Below are positions 48,814 through 57,701 of a DNA stretch of 64,000 nt, piece after piece. The notes beneath the pieces were generated by a model, which worked only from the letters and a program-made list of their open reading frames with translations, searched no databases and was not told where the DNA came from. The stretch is from Caulobacter segnis. Its GTDB lineage: Bacteria > Pseudomonadota > Alphaproteobacteria > Caulobacterales > Caulobacteraceae. The stretch is taken from positions 2,356,001-2,420,000 of the forward strand of contig NZ_CP082923.1 of NCBI RefSeq assembly GCF_019931575.1, given 5' to 3'. Position numbers and translations under genes: made by a program. Numbering within the stretch: the stretch's first letter is position 1; each line of letters starts with the position of its first letter.

Positions 48814-50241
48814 ATGCCCTCCCCCAACGCTCTTCGCGCCGTGATCGCCAGCGCGCTGCTGACCAGCGGCCTCGGCGCCTGCGCCGCCCTGCCCGCGACC
48901 CCGCCCGCCAAGACGCTGAACGCCCCGTCCGCCTACGCCTCGGCGACCAGCCTCCAGGCGCCCGCCGTCAACTGGCCGACGGACCAGTGGTGGACCGCCT
49001 ACGGTGATGCGCAATTGAACAGCCTGATGGACGAGGCGCTGTCCGGCTCGCCCGACCTGGCCAAGGCCCAGGCGCGCCTGGCCAAGGCCCAAGCCGCCAC
49101 AGCCCAAGCCCGGGCGGCGACGCTTCCTAGTGTTGAGGCCAACGGGTCCTACGCCTCGGTCAAGCAGAGTTACAACAATGGGATTCCCGCCGCCTTCACC
49201 CCCAAGGGCTACAATGACAGCGGCCGCGCCACGCTGGACTTCGCCTGGGAACTGGACTTCTTCGGCAAGAACCGCGCGGCCCTGGCGGCGGCGACCTCGG
49301 ACGCCGAAGCCGCCAAGGCCGACGCCGCCGAGGCGCGTCTGGTCCTCTCGACCAACATCGCCGCCGCGTATGCCGACCTGGCCCAGCTGTTCGCCGACCG
49401 CGACGCCAGCCAGGATGCCGCGCGTATCCGCGAGCAGTCCGCCAGCCTGACCGCCGACCGCGTGGCCAACGGCCTGGAGAACCAGGGCGCGGCCGAGCAG
49501 GCCAAGGCGCGTCTGGCCTCGGCCCGCGCCGATCTGGCGGCCTTGGACGAGCAGATCGGTCTGACCCGCAATCGCCTGGCCGCCCTGCTGGGCGAGGGAC
49601 CCGACCGAGGCCTGGCCATCACCCGCCCCGCCTCCGCCACGATCAAGGCGTTCGGCCTGCCGGCCAATCTCAGCGCCGACCTGATCGGCCGCCGCCCCGA
49701 CGTCGTCGCCGCGCGCCTGCGCGCCGAGGTCGCCAGCCAGCGCATCAAGCAGGCAAAGGCCCAGTTCTATCCGGACGTGAACCTGTCGGCCTATTTCGGC
49801 CAGCAGGCGCTGGGGCTGGACCTCTTGACCAACGCCGGCTCGCGCATCGGCTCCATCGGCCCTGCCGTCCGCCTGCCGATCTTCGAGGGCGGACGCCTGC
49901 GCGCCAACTATCGCGGCGCGGCGGCCGACTACGACGCCGCCGTGGCCAGCTACAACGGAACCCTGGCCCAGGCCCTGCAGGACGTGGCCGACGCGGCCGT
50001 CAGCGCCCGCGCCCTGGACGTGCGCCTGACCCAGAGCCGCGCCGCCCTCGACGCCTCGACCGCCGCCCACGCGATCGCCGTCCAGCGCTATCGCGGCGCC
50101 CTGTCGACCTATCTCGACGTCCTCACGGCCGAGGACGCGATGATCGCCAACCAGCGGTCGGTCGCCGATCTCGAAACCCGCGCCTTCACCCTCGACGTTG
50201 CGCTCGTGCGCGCCCTCGGCGGCGGCTACCGCGCCGCCTGA
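48814..50241 (+). CDS. NodT family outer-membrane efflux lipoprotein
   Basis: The 475-residue outer-membrane factor is a TolC-like channel subunit. It has a lipoprotein signal with lipobox LGAC (Cys about 22), two OEP repeats, the conserved WWTAYGDAQLNSLMDEAL and the family motif LIGRRPDVVAARLRAEVASQ. The ending (YRGALSTYLDVLTAEDAMI) is typical. It forms the outer-membrane exit for the HlyD/EmrB pump encoded next. It is first in the operon, 18 bp after the upstream operator. Confidence 0.93.
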   Translation: MPSPNALRAVIASALLTSGLGACAALPATPPAKTLNAPSAYASATSLQAPAVNWPTDQWWTAYGDAQLNSLMDEALSGSPDLAKAQARLAKAQAATAQARAATLPSVEANGSYASVKQSYNNGIPAAFTPKGYNDSGRATLDFAWELDFFGKNRAALAAATSDAEAAKADAAEARLVLSTNIAAAYADLAQLFADRDASQDAARIREQSASLTADRVANGLENQGAAEQAKARLASARADLAALDEQIGLTRNRLAALLGEGPDRGLAITRPASATIKAFGLPANLSADLIGRRPDVVAARLRAEVASQRIKQAKAQFYPDVNLSAYFGQQALGLDLLTNAGSRIGSIGPAVRLPIFEGGRLRANYRGAAADYDAAVASYNGTLAQALQDVADAAVSARALDVRLTQSRAALDASTAAHAIAVQRYRGALSTYLDVLTAEDAMIANQRSVADLETRAFTLDVALVRALGGGYRAA

Positions 50242-50264
50242 TCCCCTATTCCCGGAGCCCTCCC

Positions 50265-51416
50265 ATGTTCGACACCGAGTCCGCCGGCGAAAGCCAAGCC
50301 CCCGCCGCCGTCGACGCCCCCAAGGCCGACACCCCCAGGCGCAAGCAGCTGTTCGCCGGCCTGGCGGGCGCAGTGCTGGTCGCAGGCCTCGGCTACGGCG
50401 CCTGGTACGCCCTCTTCGGATCGCACCATGTCGAGACCGACAACGCCTATGTCGCCGCCGACGCCGCCCAGGTCACGCCGCTGGTCGGCGGTCCGGTGCG
50501 CAGCGTTCAGGTGCGCGACACCCAGACCGTCCAGCGCGGCCAGGTGCTGGTGACCCTGGACGACAGCGACGCCCGCATCACGCTGGCCTCGGCTGAAGCC
50601 GACCTGGCCAAGGCCCAGCGCCGGGTGCGCGGCTATCTCGCCACCGACGAGAGCCTGACGGCCCAGATCACCGCCCGCGAGGCCGCCCAGGCCAGCGCCG
50701 CCGCCACACTGGCCTCGGCCCAGGCCGACCTGGAGCGAGCCCGCATCGACCTGGACCGCCGCAAGGCCCTGGCCGTCAATGGCGCGGTGTCGGGCGACGA
50801 GCTGACCCGCGCCCAGAACGCCTTCGCCAACGCCCAGGCCGCCGCGACCTCGGCCAAGGCCGCCCAGGTCCAGGCCCAGGCCAACCGCGCCGCGGCTGTC
50901 GGCTCGCTGAGCGCCAACACCGTCCTGACCGACGGGACCACCGTCGAGACCAACCCCGAGGTCGCCGCCGCCCGGGCCCGCGTCGAGCAAGCCCGGCTAG
51001 ACCTCGCCCGCACGGTCATCCGCGCGCCGATCGACGGCGTCGTCACGCGCCGCAATGTCCAGATCGGCCAGCGCGTCGCCCCCGGCGCGACGCTGATGCA
51101 GGTGGTCCCGATCCAGCAGGCCTATGTCGACGCCAACTTCAAGGAAGGCCAGTTGCGCAAGGTGGCGATCGGCCAACCGGTCGCGCTCAAGGCCGACCTC
51201 TACGGCGGCTCGGTGACCTATCACGGCAAGGTCGTGGGCCTGTCGGGCGGCACCGGCTCGGCCTTCGCCCTGATCCCGGCCCAGAACGCCACCGGGAACT
51301 GGATCAAGGTTGTCCAGCGTCTGCCGGTCCGCATCGCCCTCGACCCGGCCGAGCTGAAGGCCAACCCGCTGCGCGTCGGCCTGTCGATGACCGCCGTCAT
51401 CGACACGCGCCGCTGA
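50265..51416 (+). CDS. HlyD/EmrA family periplasmic adaptor
   Basis: The 383-residue adaptor has one N-terminal membrane anchor (about 28-50), a lipoyl/barrel-sandwich half VETDNAYVAADAAQVTPLVG, a long alpha-hairpin rich in alanine and glutamine (about 110-230) and the second half TVIRAPIDGVVTRRNVQIGQ, followed by the VDANFKEGQL beta-barrel motif typical of EmrA. It bridges the EmrB-like pump and the NodT channel. It lies 23 bp after the NodT gene with an AGGAGCC-like ribosome site. Confidence 0.94.
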   Translation: MFDTESAGESQAPAAVDAPKADTPRRKQLFAGLAGAVLVAGLGYGAWYALFGSHHVETDNAYVAADAAQVTPLVGGPVRSVQVRDTQTVQRGQVLVTLDDSDARITLASAEADLAKAQRRVRGYLATDESLTAQITAREAAQASAAATLASAQADLERARIDLDRRKALAVNGAVSGDELTRAQNAFANAQAAATSAKAAQVQAQANRAAAVGSLSANTVLTDGTTVETNPEVAAARARVEQARLDLARTVIRAPIDGVVTRRNVQIGQRVAPGATLMQVVPIQQAYVDANFKEGQLRKVAIGQPVALKADLYGGSVTYHGKVVGLSGGTGSAFALIPAQNATGNWIKVVQRLPVRIALDPAELKANPLRVGLSMTAVIDTRR

Positions 51417-51440
51417 TCCCAAGCGCCAAGGATCGCCGTC

Positions 51441-52988
51441 ATGGCCCAGGCCTTACCCGCCGCCGCGCCCGCCCCGTCCCAGGCCCTGTCGGGTCCGGCG
51501 ATGATCTTCGCCGGCCTCGTCCTGGCCGCCGCAAACTTCCTGGTGGTGCTTGACACCACCATCGCCAACGTCTCGGTGTCGAACATTGCCGGCGCGCTGG
51601 GCGTTTCGCCCAGCCAGGGCACCTGGGTCATCACCTCCTACGCCGTCGCCGAGGCGGTCGTGGTGCCGCTGACCGGCTGGCTGTCGGCCCGGTTCGGAGC
51701 GGTGAAGGTGTTCGTCGCCGGCATGATCGGCTTCGGCTTCTTCTCGTTCCTGTGCGGCCTGGCGCCGTCGCTGAGCCTGCTGGTTCTGTTCCGGGTGCTG
51801 CAAGGCGCCTGCGGCGGTCCGCTGATGCCGCTGTCTCAGACCCTGCTGCTGAAGGTCTTCCCGCCCAAGTACGCACCAGCGGCGACAGGCCTTTGGGCCA
51901 TGACCACCCTGGTCGCGCCCATCCTTGGGCCGATCCTGGGCGGAACCCTGTGCGACAATGCCGGCTGGGCCTTCATCTTCTGGATCAATGTGCCGGTCGC
52001 GGCGATCTGCGCCTGGTTCGCGTGGAGGCTGCTGCGCCGTCACGAAACGCCGCTGACCCACGCGAAAGTCGACCTGGTGGGCCTTGGCCTGCTGATCGTC
52101 TGGGTCGGCGCGCTGCAGATCATGGTCGATCTGGGCAAGGAGCACGAATGGTTCGCCTCGCCGCTGATCGTCAGCCTTGGGATCGTCGCGCTCCTGGGCT
52201 TCCTGGCCTTTCTGGTCTGGGAGCTGACCGACGCCAATCCGATCGTCGACCTGCGCGTCTTCCGCCATCGCGGCTTCAGCGCCAGCGTGATCACGCTCAG
52301 CGTCGCCTTCGGAGCCTTCTTCGGCATCAACGTCCTGACCCCGCTGTGGCTGCAGCAGAACATGGGCTACACGGCCACCGACGCGGGCTATGTCACCGCC
52401 CTGCTGGGTGTGACGGCGGTCATGATGGCCCCGTTCGCGGCCGGCATGTCGGCCAAGGTCGATCCGCGCCGCCTGGTGTTCATCGGCCTGGTCTGGATGG
52501 GTCTGATCACCCTGATGCGCAGCCAAGCCAACTCGCAGATGGGCTTCTTCGACATCGGCCACTGGCTGCTGCTGCAGGGCTTCGGCATGCCGCTGTTCTT
52601 CGTGCCGCTGACGGGCCTGGCCCTGGCCTGCGTCGACGAGAAGGAGACCGCCAGCGCCGCTGGCCTGATGAACTTCTGCCGCACCCTGTCGGGCGCCATC
52701 GCCACCTCGATCGTCAGCACGGTCTGGACCGACAACGCCAGCCGCAACCACAACACCCTGTCGGGAGCGCTGAACGATCCGCAGGGCGTGATGGACCAAA
52801 TGAACCTGACCGGCATGACCAACGAGCAGGCCCTAGGGACCGTCGACCAGCTGGTCCAGGGTCAGAGCGTCATGCTGGCGACCAACCAGGTCTTCCTGGC
52901 GATGGCGGTGCTGTTTGTCGCCGCGGCCCTGATCATCTGGCTGGCGCCGAAGCCGACCCGCGCCATCGACACCTCGGCGGCGCACTGA
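51441..52988 (+). CDS. EmrB/QacA-type (DHA2) MFS drug transporter
   Basis: The 515-residue protein has 14 membrane spans, as in DHA2 pumps. Motif LDTTIANVSVSNIAGALGVS with TWVITSYAVAEAVVVPLTGW is the EmrB hallmark, followed by FRVLQGACGGPLMPLSQTLL and the motif C region GPILGGTLCDNAGW. It exports drugs or other toxic compounds with proton antiport together with the adaptor and channel encoded upstream. It is last in the operon and is followed by a large hairpin. Confidence 0.95.
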   Translation: MAQALPAAAPAPSQALSGPAMIFAGLVLAAANFLVVLDTTIANVSVSNIAGALGVSPSQGTWVITSYAVAEAVVVPLTGWLSARFGAVKVFVAGMIGFGFFSFLCGLAPSLSLLVLFRVLQGACGGPLMPLSQTLLLKVFPPKYAPAATGLWAMTTLVAPILGPILGGTLCDNAGWAFIFWINVPVAAICAWFAWRLLRRHETPLTHAKVDLVGLGLLIVWVGALQIMVDLGKEHEWFASPLIVSLGIVALLGFLAFLVWELTDANPIVDLRVFRHRGFSASVITLSVAFGAFFGINVLTPLWLQQNMGYTATDAGYVTALLGVTAVMMAPFAAGMSAKVDPRRLVFIGLVWMGLITLMRSQANSQMGFFDIGHWLLLQGFGMPLFFVPLTGLALACVDEKETASAAGLMNFCRTLSGAIATSIVSTVWTDNASRNHNTLSGALNDPQGVMDQMNLTGMTNEQALGTVDQLVQGQSVMLATNQVFLAMAVLFVAAALIIWLAPKPTRAIDTSAAH

Positions 52989-53000
52989 CGCGTCCACCTC

Positions 53001-53055
53001 GCCCCCACGCCTGGCCGCCGCCCGGTCCGGCGGCCCACGTGGGGGGCGCCCTTTC
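53001..53055 (+). terminator. Large hairpin after the efflux operon
   Basis: An outer stem (53001-53009 with 53038-53047, one bulge) encloses a perfect inner 8-bp stem (53013-53020 with 53028-53035). A CCCTTTCC tail follows. It probably terminates or attenuates transcription before the second tetR. Confidence 0.65.
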
Positions 53056-53078
53056 CGTCGTTTCCAAGGATTTTGCAC

Positions 53079-53747
53079 GTGAGCGCCAGGATCCCGACAT
53101 TCGAGACGCCGTACGATCGCCTTGTCGAAGCGGCGACCGCCCTCTTCTATGAACACGGCTTTCGCGCCGTCGCGGTCAACGACATCGTCGCTCGCAGCGG
53201 CGTCACCAAATCCACGCTCTATCGCTATTTCGAGTCCAAGGACGATCTGGCCGCGGCCTGCCTCAGCAAGCTGGCGCTCGACGACCTGGAAGAACTCGTG
53301 GCCATCGCCAAGCGGCTCTCGGCCGCCCCCATGGCGCAGTTTGGCGCGATCGTGGCGGCGGCCGCCGCCAAGATGGGACATCCAGCTTATCGGGGCTGGC
53401 TGCTGTCGAACCTCGAGGTCGAGATCCACGACGACCACCACGTCATCAGCAGGGTCTGCAAACTTTATAGGACGCGGCTGCGAAGCCATCTGCGGGAAGC
53501 GGCCGAACAGGCGGGCGTCGCCACGCCCGATCTGCTGGTTGGCGGCCTGCTGCTGCTTCTCGAGGGGGCTGGCGTGAGCTTCCGCAGCCTAGGCCACGAA
53601 GAGGCGGCGGCTAGCATGATCCGGGGCTGGGAGATCCTTTTGCGCGAGCACGGGGTTCATCATCCCGTCGAGCAGGAGACCCCTTCTATGCGCGTGGCCA
53701 GGCCCAAACCTCCGCCTTGCGCAGGATGGAGATCGGCCGCGCCCTGA
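53079..53747 (+). CDS. TetR family transcriptional regulator
   Basis: The 222-residue protein has a TetR DNA-binding domain (YDRLVEAATALFYEHGFRAV, then IVARSGVTKSTLYRYFESKD) and a helical C-terminal ligand domain that ends with an unusual proline- and arginine-rich tail (about 205-222). GTG at 53079 has an AAGGA site; a TTG two codons earlier is less likely. It lies behind the efflux operon hairpin in the same direction, so it may be a second regulator of that operon. Its 3' end overlaps a minus-strand small gene by 62 bp. Confidence 0.85.
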   Translation: MSARIPTFETPYDRLVEAATALFYEHGFRAVAVNDIVARSGVTKSTLYRYFESKDDLAAACLSKLALDDLEELVAIAKRLSAAPMAQFGAIVAAAAAKMGHPAYRGWLLSNLEVEIHDDHHVISRVCKLYRTRLRSHLREAAEQAGVATPDLLVGGLLLLLEGAGVSFRSLGHEEAAASMIRGWEILLREHGVHHPVEQETPSMRVARPKPPPCAGWRSAAP

Positions 53748-53877
53748 AATCATCTTCTCTGGTTGGGTGCGCTGGGCTCGGGGGCGCCAGTTCGTGGCCG
53801 GTGAAGGTCTTGGCCCTCTGGGCCAGGACCGGCGTGGCGGCGACGATCAGGGGCGCGGCGATGATCAGCTTCTTCAT
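53686..53877 (-). CDS. Small exported protein (63 residues)
   Basis: The product starts MKKLIIAAPLIVAATPVLAQ, a textbook signal peptide with an AxA-type cleavage site, leaving a mature chain of about 43 residues (HELAPPSPAHPTREDDFRAR and a W-rich end). No family is recognised. The overlap of 62 bp with the convergent tetR casts some doubt on its exact 3' end. It could be a small periplasmic protein or peptide precursor. Confidence 0.45.
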   Translation of the reverse strand: MKKLIIAAPLIVAATPVLAQRAKTFTGHELAPPSPAHPTREDDFRARPISILRKAEVWAWPRA

Positions 53878-54012
53878 GGGACGACTTCTCCTGCAATGGA
53901 GATCGATGGATCCCGACTGACGCTTACGATGCGCCGGCCCGCATTCGCCCACGATGGCCGCGACATTACCGATCCCCAATCGCCGTCCGACGAGGCCAGA
54001 CCGCCGGCGTCG

Positions 54013-55176
54013 TCAGGCCGGCTGCTCGTCCCGTCCGCCTTCGAACCCGTGTCGCGGTTTCGGCGGCGGACCAAGCTGCGACATGACGCGGAGATAGGCT
54101 TCGGAGGCGTCCTCGAGCGTGAAGCGTCGAGCTTGCGCGAGGCTCAGGGTTTCGTCCTGGGAAGACGGCCGGACCCTTGCGATCGCCTCGGCCAGCGCCT
54201 CTTCGTCGCCCACCGGGACGAGCTGGCCCATGGCGCCGTCGCCAAGCAGGGTTCCCATGCTGCGGCTGCAATCGGTGGCGACGATCGGGAGGCCAGCGGC
54301 CAGCGCTTCGAGAACGACGGCGGGTACGCCTTCGTAGTTCGAGGAGAGAAGCAGGACGTCGAACGACGGCAGGAGGCTCGCCGGTTCCGGCGCATAGCCC
54401 CGGAACATCACCTGCTCCTCAAGTCCGAGCGCCCGCGCAAGGCGTTCGAGCTTGGCGCGTTCCGGCCCGTCGCCGATCACCGTCAGCGTATCGCCTTCCC
54501 GGGCCCCGCGTCCGAAAGCGCCAAGCATCAGGGCGATGTTCTTTTGCGGCGTGAGTCGGCCCACGCATACGAAACGTCGGCTGGCGCTTTCGCGCCGCGC
54601 GAGGCTTCGGTCCGCTCGCAGGCTTTCGATCAGCGGCCTGGACAAGGCGGGATCGGGAATGATCGTGATCCGGTCGGCCGATACGCCGAGGCTTTCACGG
54701 ATCTCGTCGCTCATCGGCGTCTCCATGCCGATGAAATGATCGAGACAGCGTCCCTGGACCTTGAGCCACAGGCGGTAGAAGAAGCGAAACCACCGTGGCT
54801 GGTCCTGGCGATCGAGGTCGTTGCTGACCTTCAGTAGAACGGGCGGACAGTCGCGGCCGAGCAGGCCTTTGAGGGCCACCGCCACGATGGCGTAGGTGTT
54901 GCCCGCGCAGAACAAGACGTCGGGACGGAGTCTTCGCACCACCCTGGGAAGCGTCCAGATCATCCAGAGCGTTTCAATCTTCGCCATGCGCGGGTCGGCG
55001 TTGGGCGGCGAGACGAAATCGAGGTCCGCGCCGACATCGTCGCGCATGTCGCCATTGGAGCGGCCCATGAACAGGGGCGCGTCGACGTTCAGGGCGCGCC
55101 ATTGTCGCACCAGGCGCAACGCGATCCGTTCGACGCCCCCGGGCTCGAAACTATGCAGGAAGGTCAGGACACGCAG
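54013..55176 (-). CDS. GT4-type glycosyltransferase (likely CTG start)
   Basis: The 387-residue GT-B enzyme transfers a sugar from a nucleotide or lipid donor. The donor domain has FVCVGRLTPQKNIALMLGAF, VIGDGPERAKLERLA and the E-x7-E motif around SSNYEGVPAVVLEALAAGLP. The expected N-terminal LTFLHSFEPGGVERIALRLV strand and glycine loop lie upstream of the first ATG/GTG/TTG codon (TTG at 55119). An in-frame stop further up leaves no standard start; a CTG at 55174-55176 preceded by GGAGG at proper spacing is the best start. It is the last gene of the glycan run. Confidence 0.85.
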   Translation of the reverse strand: MRVLTFLHSFEPGGVERIALRLVRQWRALNVDAPLFMGRSNGDMRDDVGADLDFVSPPNADPRMAKIETLWMIWTLPRVVRRLRPDVLFCAGNTYAIVAVALKGLLGRDCPPVLLKVSNDLDRQDQPRWFRFFYRLWLKVQGRCLDHFIGMETPMSDEIRESLGVSADRITIIPDPALSRPLIESLRADRSLARRESASRRFVCVGRLTPQKNIALMLGAFGRGAREGDTLTVIGDGPERAKLERLARALGLEEQVMFRGYAPEPASLLPSFDVLLLSSNYEGVPAVVLEALAAGLPIVATDCSRSMGTLLGDGAMGQLVPVGDEEALAEAIARVRPSSQDETLSLAQARRFTLEDASEAYLRVMSQLGPPPKPRHGFEGGRDEQPA

Positions 55177-55308
55177 GGGGCGCCTCCGGGGCCGGGAGGT
55201 CGAGCCTCGTCCAAGGCGACGCTAGCACGCGACCCAAGCAGGATCGTCACCGTGATCATGAAGATTTTTCGCTTGCGCCATCTTCGCAGCGGTGCGCTCT
55301 CACGCCAA

Positions 55309-56472
55309 TCACCGCCAGACCGACTGGCCTAGATCCAGCGATCGTCGCGGGGCGTGCGCCCGCGCCTGCGCGGCTTCGGCGATGAAGCCGGGCAACCGCT
55401 GGTAGATCGCCGCGCCCGTACGGTCGAAGGCCTTTTGGCCGAAACGCTCGAGCACCCGCGTTCGCGCCGCCGCGCCCATCCCCGCCAGACGCTCGGGCCG
55501 CGACAGCAGGCGTCCCAGCGCCTCGGCCAGCGCCCAGGGATCGCCAGGCGGTGCGGTCAGGCCCGTCACGCCGTTCTCGATGCTGTAGGGCAGTTCGCCG
55601 ACCTCCGAGGCGATGACCGGGAGCCCCGCCTGCATGGCCTCGTGGGCGGCGATACAAAGCCCTTCGGACCGCGACGGCTGCAGATAGAGATGCAGGCCGG
55701 CCAGGAACTCGCGGGGGCGATCGCTGTATCCCGCCAGTTCGATCGTGCTCAAGCCGTGGCGGGCGATGCGGTCTTCCAGCGCCGCGCGGGCCGCGCCCTC
55801 CCCCGCGATCCGCAAACGGACAGGGGTGGGAAACCGACACCCCTGGGCCTGAAGCCGCGCCAAGGCCTCGATCAGGACATCATAGCCCTTCACCGGGTGC
55901 AGACGGCCGAGCGATCCCAGTTCAAGGGTTTGCCCCGGCCGCCAGGGTTGGGCCTGGGGCGCGTCGGGGTCGGCGGCGAACAGCGGCCAGGCGACCAGCC
56001 GCGAGGGCGGAACCTCCAGCCGCTCGGCGGTCAGGTCGGTGACGCTGTGGGAGTCGCCGACCCATAGCCGCGAGCGCGCCTGGCGCAGGCGCAGCAGCAG
56101 CAGGTTGGCCAGCTTCAGGCGCGCGGCGTGCTGCCAGCTGACGACGGGTACGCACAGTCGCTGTCCGACGATCTGGCCGAGCAGGGTCGCTCGGGTCAGG
56201 GAGGTCCAGATCACGTCGGGCTTCCAGTCGCGCAGACGGGCGTCCAGCCAGGCCAGGGTCCTGCGGTGATCCTTCTCGCCGCCCGGCCGGACATGGACGG
56301 TTAGGCCCGCGGCCTCCATGGCCGGGATGGCGCGGCCGTCGCGCCGGGTCAGGGCGAAGACCTCCAGACGGGCACCCTGGGCGATCAGGGCGCGCGCCAC
56401 GGCCGGCGCCGGCAAGGCCGCGCCGCCGCCCTCGACGGAATTGATCACATAGGCGATGCGCAGCTCAGCCAT
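55309..56472 (-). CDS. GT4-type glycosyltransferase
   Basis: The 387-residue GT-B protein has the N-terminal loop IAYVINSVEGGGAALPAPAV, a donor-binding LGSLGRLHPVKGYDVLIEAL and the C-terminal E-x7-E-type PSRSEGLCIAAHEAMQAGLP, then GVTGLTAPPGDP. The acceptor is not known. No signal or membrane span is present, so it acts on the cytosolic face. ATG at 56472 overlaps the end of the upstream gene by 8 bp, which argues for coupled translation. A 132-bp gap follows before the next glycosyltransferase. Confidence 0.9.
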   Translation of the reverse strand: MAELRIAYVINSVEGGGAALPAPAVARALIAQGARLEVFALTRRDGRAIPAMEAAGLTVHVRPGGEKDHRRTLAWLDARLRDWKPDVIWTSLTRATLLGQIVGQRLCVPVVSWQHAARLKLANLLLLRLRQARSRLWVGDSHSVTDLTAERLEVPPSRLVAWPLFAADPDAPQAQPWRPGQTLELGSLGRLHPVKGYDVLIEALARLQAQGCRFPTPVRLRIAGEGAARAALEDRIARHGLSTIELAGYSDRPREFLAGLHLYLQPSRSEGLCIAAHEAMQAGLPVIASEVGELPYSIENGVTGLTAPPGDPWALAEALGRLLSRPERLAGMGAAARTRVLERFGQKAFDRTGAAIYQRLPGFIAEAAQARAHAPRRSLDLGQSVWR

Positions 56473-57670
56473 GGGCCCGCTCCGGTTCGGCGAGCGCGGC
56501 CACGGGCCAGTTCAAGCCGGCGATGCGCGCCACCACGCGCGCCGCGCGCACGGCCGAGGGCTCCTCGGTCAGGTCGAAGCTCTCGGCGAACATCGCCTGC
56601 TGCGCCGGACGCCAGCGCGCCTCGTGCTCGATCCGGGCCGAGACCAGCGCGGCCCCCAGCTGGTCGGGCGTCTCGATGACCGGCCCGGCCCGCCAGTGGC
56701 CATAGTTGGGATCGCCCTGCCAGGCGTGGCGATGGCTGTTGAGGAAGACGCACGGCCGAGGTTTCAGCAGGAACTCGTAGACCTGGCTGGAGACGTCGCC
56801 GAGATAGATGTCGGCCCGCTGGGTGTAGGCCATGGTGGTCGAGGCGCGGCTGCCCAGGTCGATATGGATGTTGGGCGCGCGCAGATAGCGCTCCTCGATC
56901 CGTCCGGCCCGGTCCAGCCGCAGCTTGTCGATCGTGACCACGAACGGCCGCTCGAACAGCATGACGTGCGGGGCGAAGATCAGGTGGTGGTCGTCGTGCT
57001 CGACGAACCAGTCCAGCACCTGGCGGCCCGCCTCGTACCAGGACGACAGGTGCGGCGAAACGTGCGGATTGTAGAGCACCACCGGCCGGCCATCGTCGAT
57101 CAACGGATGAGTGGCCCGTTTCCGGGGCAGGAGATCGAACTTCGGATAGCCGACAACCGAGATCTTTTCGGGATCGACCCCGGTCTCGACGACCAGTCGG
57201 TCACGGACCTTACGACCCGAGACCAGCACGTGATCGAAGCCGGCGCTGGCCTTGTCGAAGCCGATGGCGCGGTCGCCGGCCCCATGCCGGGTATGGATGA
57301 TCTTCAGGTGGTTGAGGCCGTAGCGGGTCTTGAGGATCAGCGAGGTCTTCTCAGCCACGACCAGAATGTCCAGCGACCGGAAGAAGTCGAGGTTGTCGCC
57401 GTAGACCAGCAGCTTGGTCGCCGGCAGCACGGCCTCGGCGGTCGCGGCCAGGACCCGCGAGGCCCGCCGCGTCAGGTCCAGTTCGACCAGGTCGACGCCA
57501 TGGCCGATCAGTCCCGCGCCCAGGCGGACCACCTCGGCGGTCAGCCGCCGGTTGGTGGTCGCCACCACGATCTCCAGGCCGAGTTCCGCCCGCGCCAGCG
57601 CCAGGGCGATGGGCAGGCTGTGAGCCACCTGGTGGACCTGATCGTGATTGAAGAGGAAACCGATGCGCAT
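56465..57670 (-). CDS. CDP-glycerol glycerophosphotransferase-like GT-B protein
   Basis: The 401-residue protein looks like a GT-B fold enzyme. N-terminal MRIGFLFNHDQVHQVAHSLP, a middle IIHTRHGAGDRAIGFDKASA, VVGYPKFDLLPRKRA and a C-terminal ADIYLGDVSSQVYEFLLKPR resemble the His- and D-x-S-S-containing donor region of CDP-glycerol glycerophosphotransferases (TagF/TagB family). The family match is moderate, so the donor could be another activated polyol or sugar. ATG at 57670 is chosen; a TTG two codons upstream is possible. Confidence 0.6.
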   Translation of the reverse strand: MRIGFLFNHDQVHQVAHSLPIALALARAELGLEIVVATTNRRLTAEVVRLGAGLIGHGVDLVELDLTRRASRVLAATAEAVLPATKLLVYGDNLDFFRSLDILVVAEKTSLILKTRYGLNHLKIIHTRHGAGDRAIGFDKASAGFDHVLVSGRKVRDRLVVETGVDPEKISVVGYPKFDLLPRKRATHPLIDDGRPVVLYNPHVSPHLSSWYEAGRQVLDWFVEHDDHHLIFAPHVMLFERPFVVTIDKLRLDRAGRIEERYLRAPNIHIDLGSRASTTMAYTQRADIYLGDVSSQVYEFLLKPRPCVFLNSHRHAWQGDPNYGHWRAGPVIETPDQLGAALVSARIEHEARWRPAQQAMFAESFDLTEEPSAVRAARVVARIAGLNWPVAALAEPERAHG

Positions 57671-57701
57671 GGCCAAACGACGCCGTGCATCTCGGGCCCT
57701 C

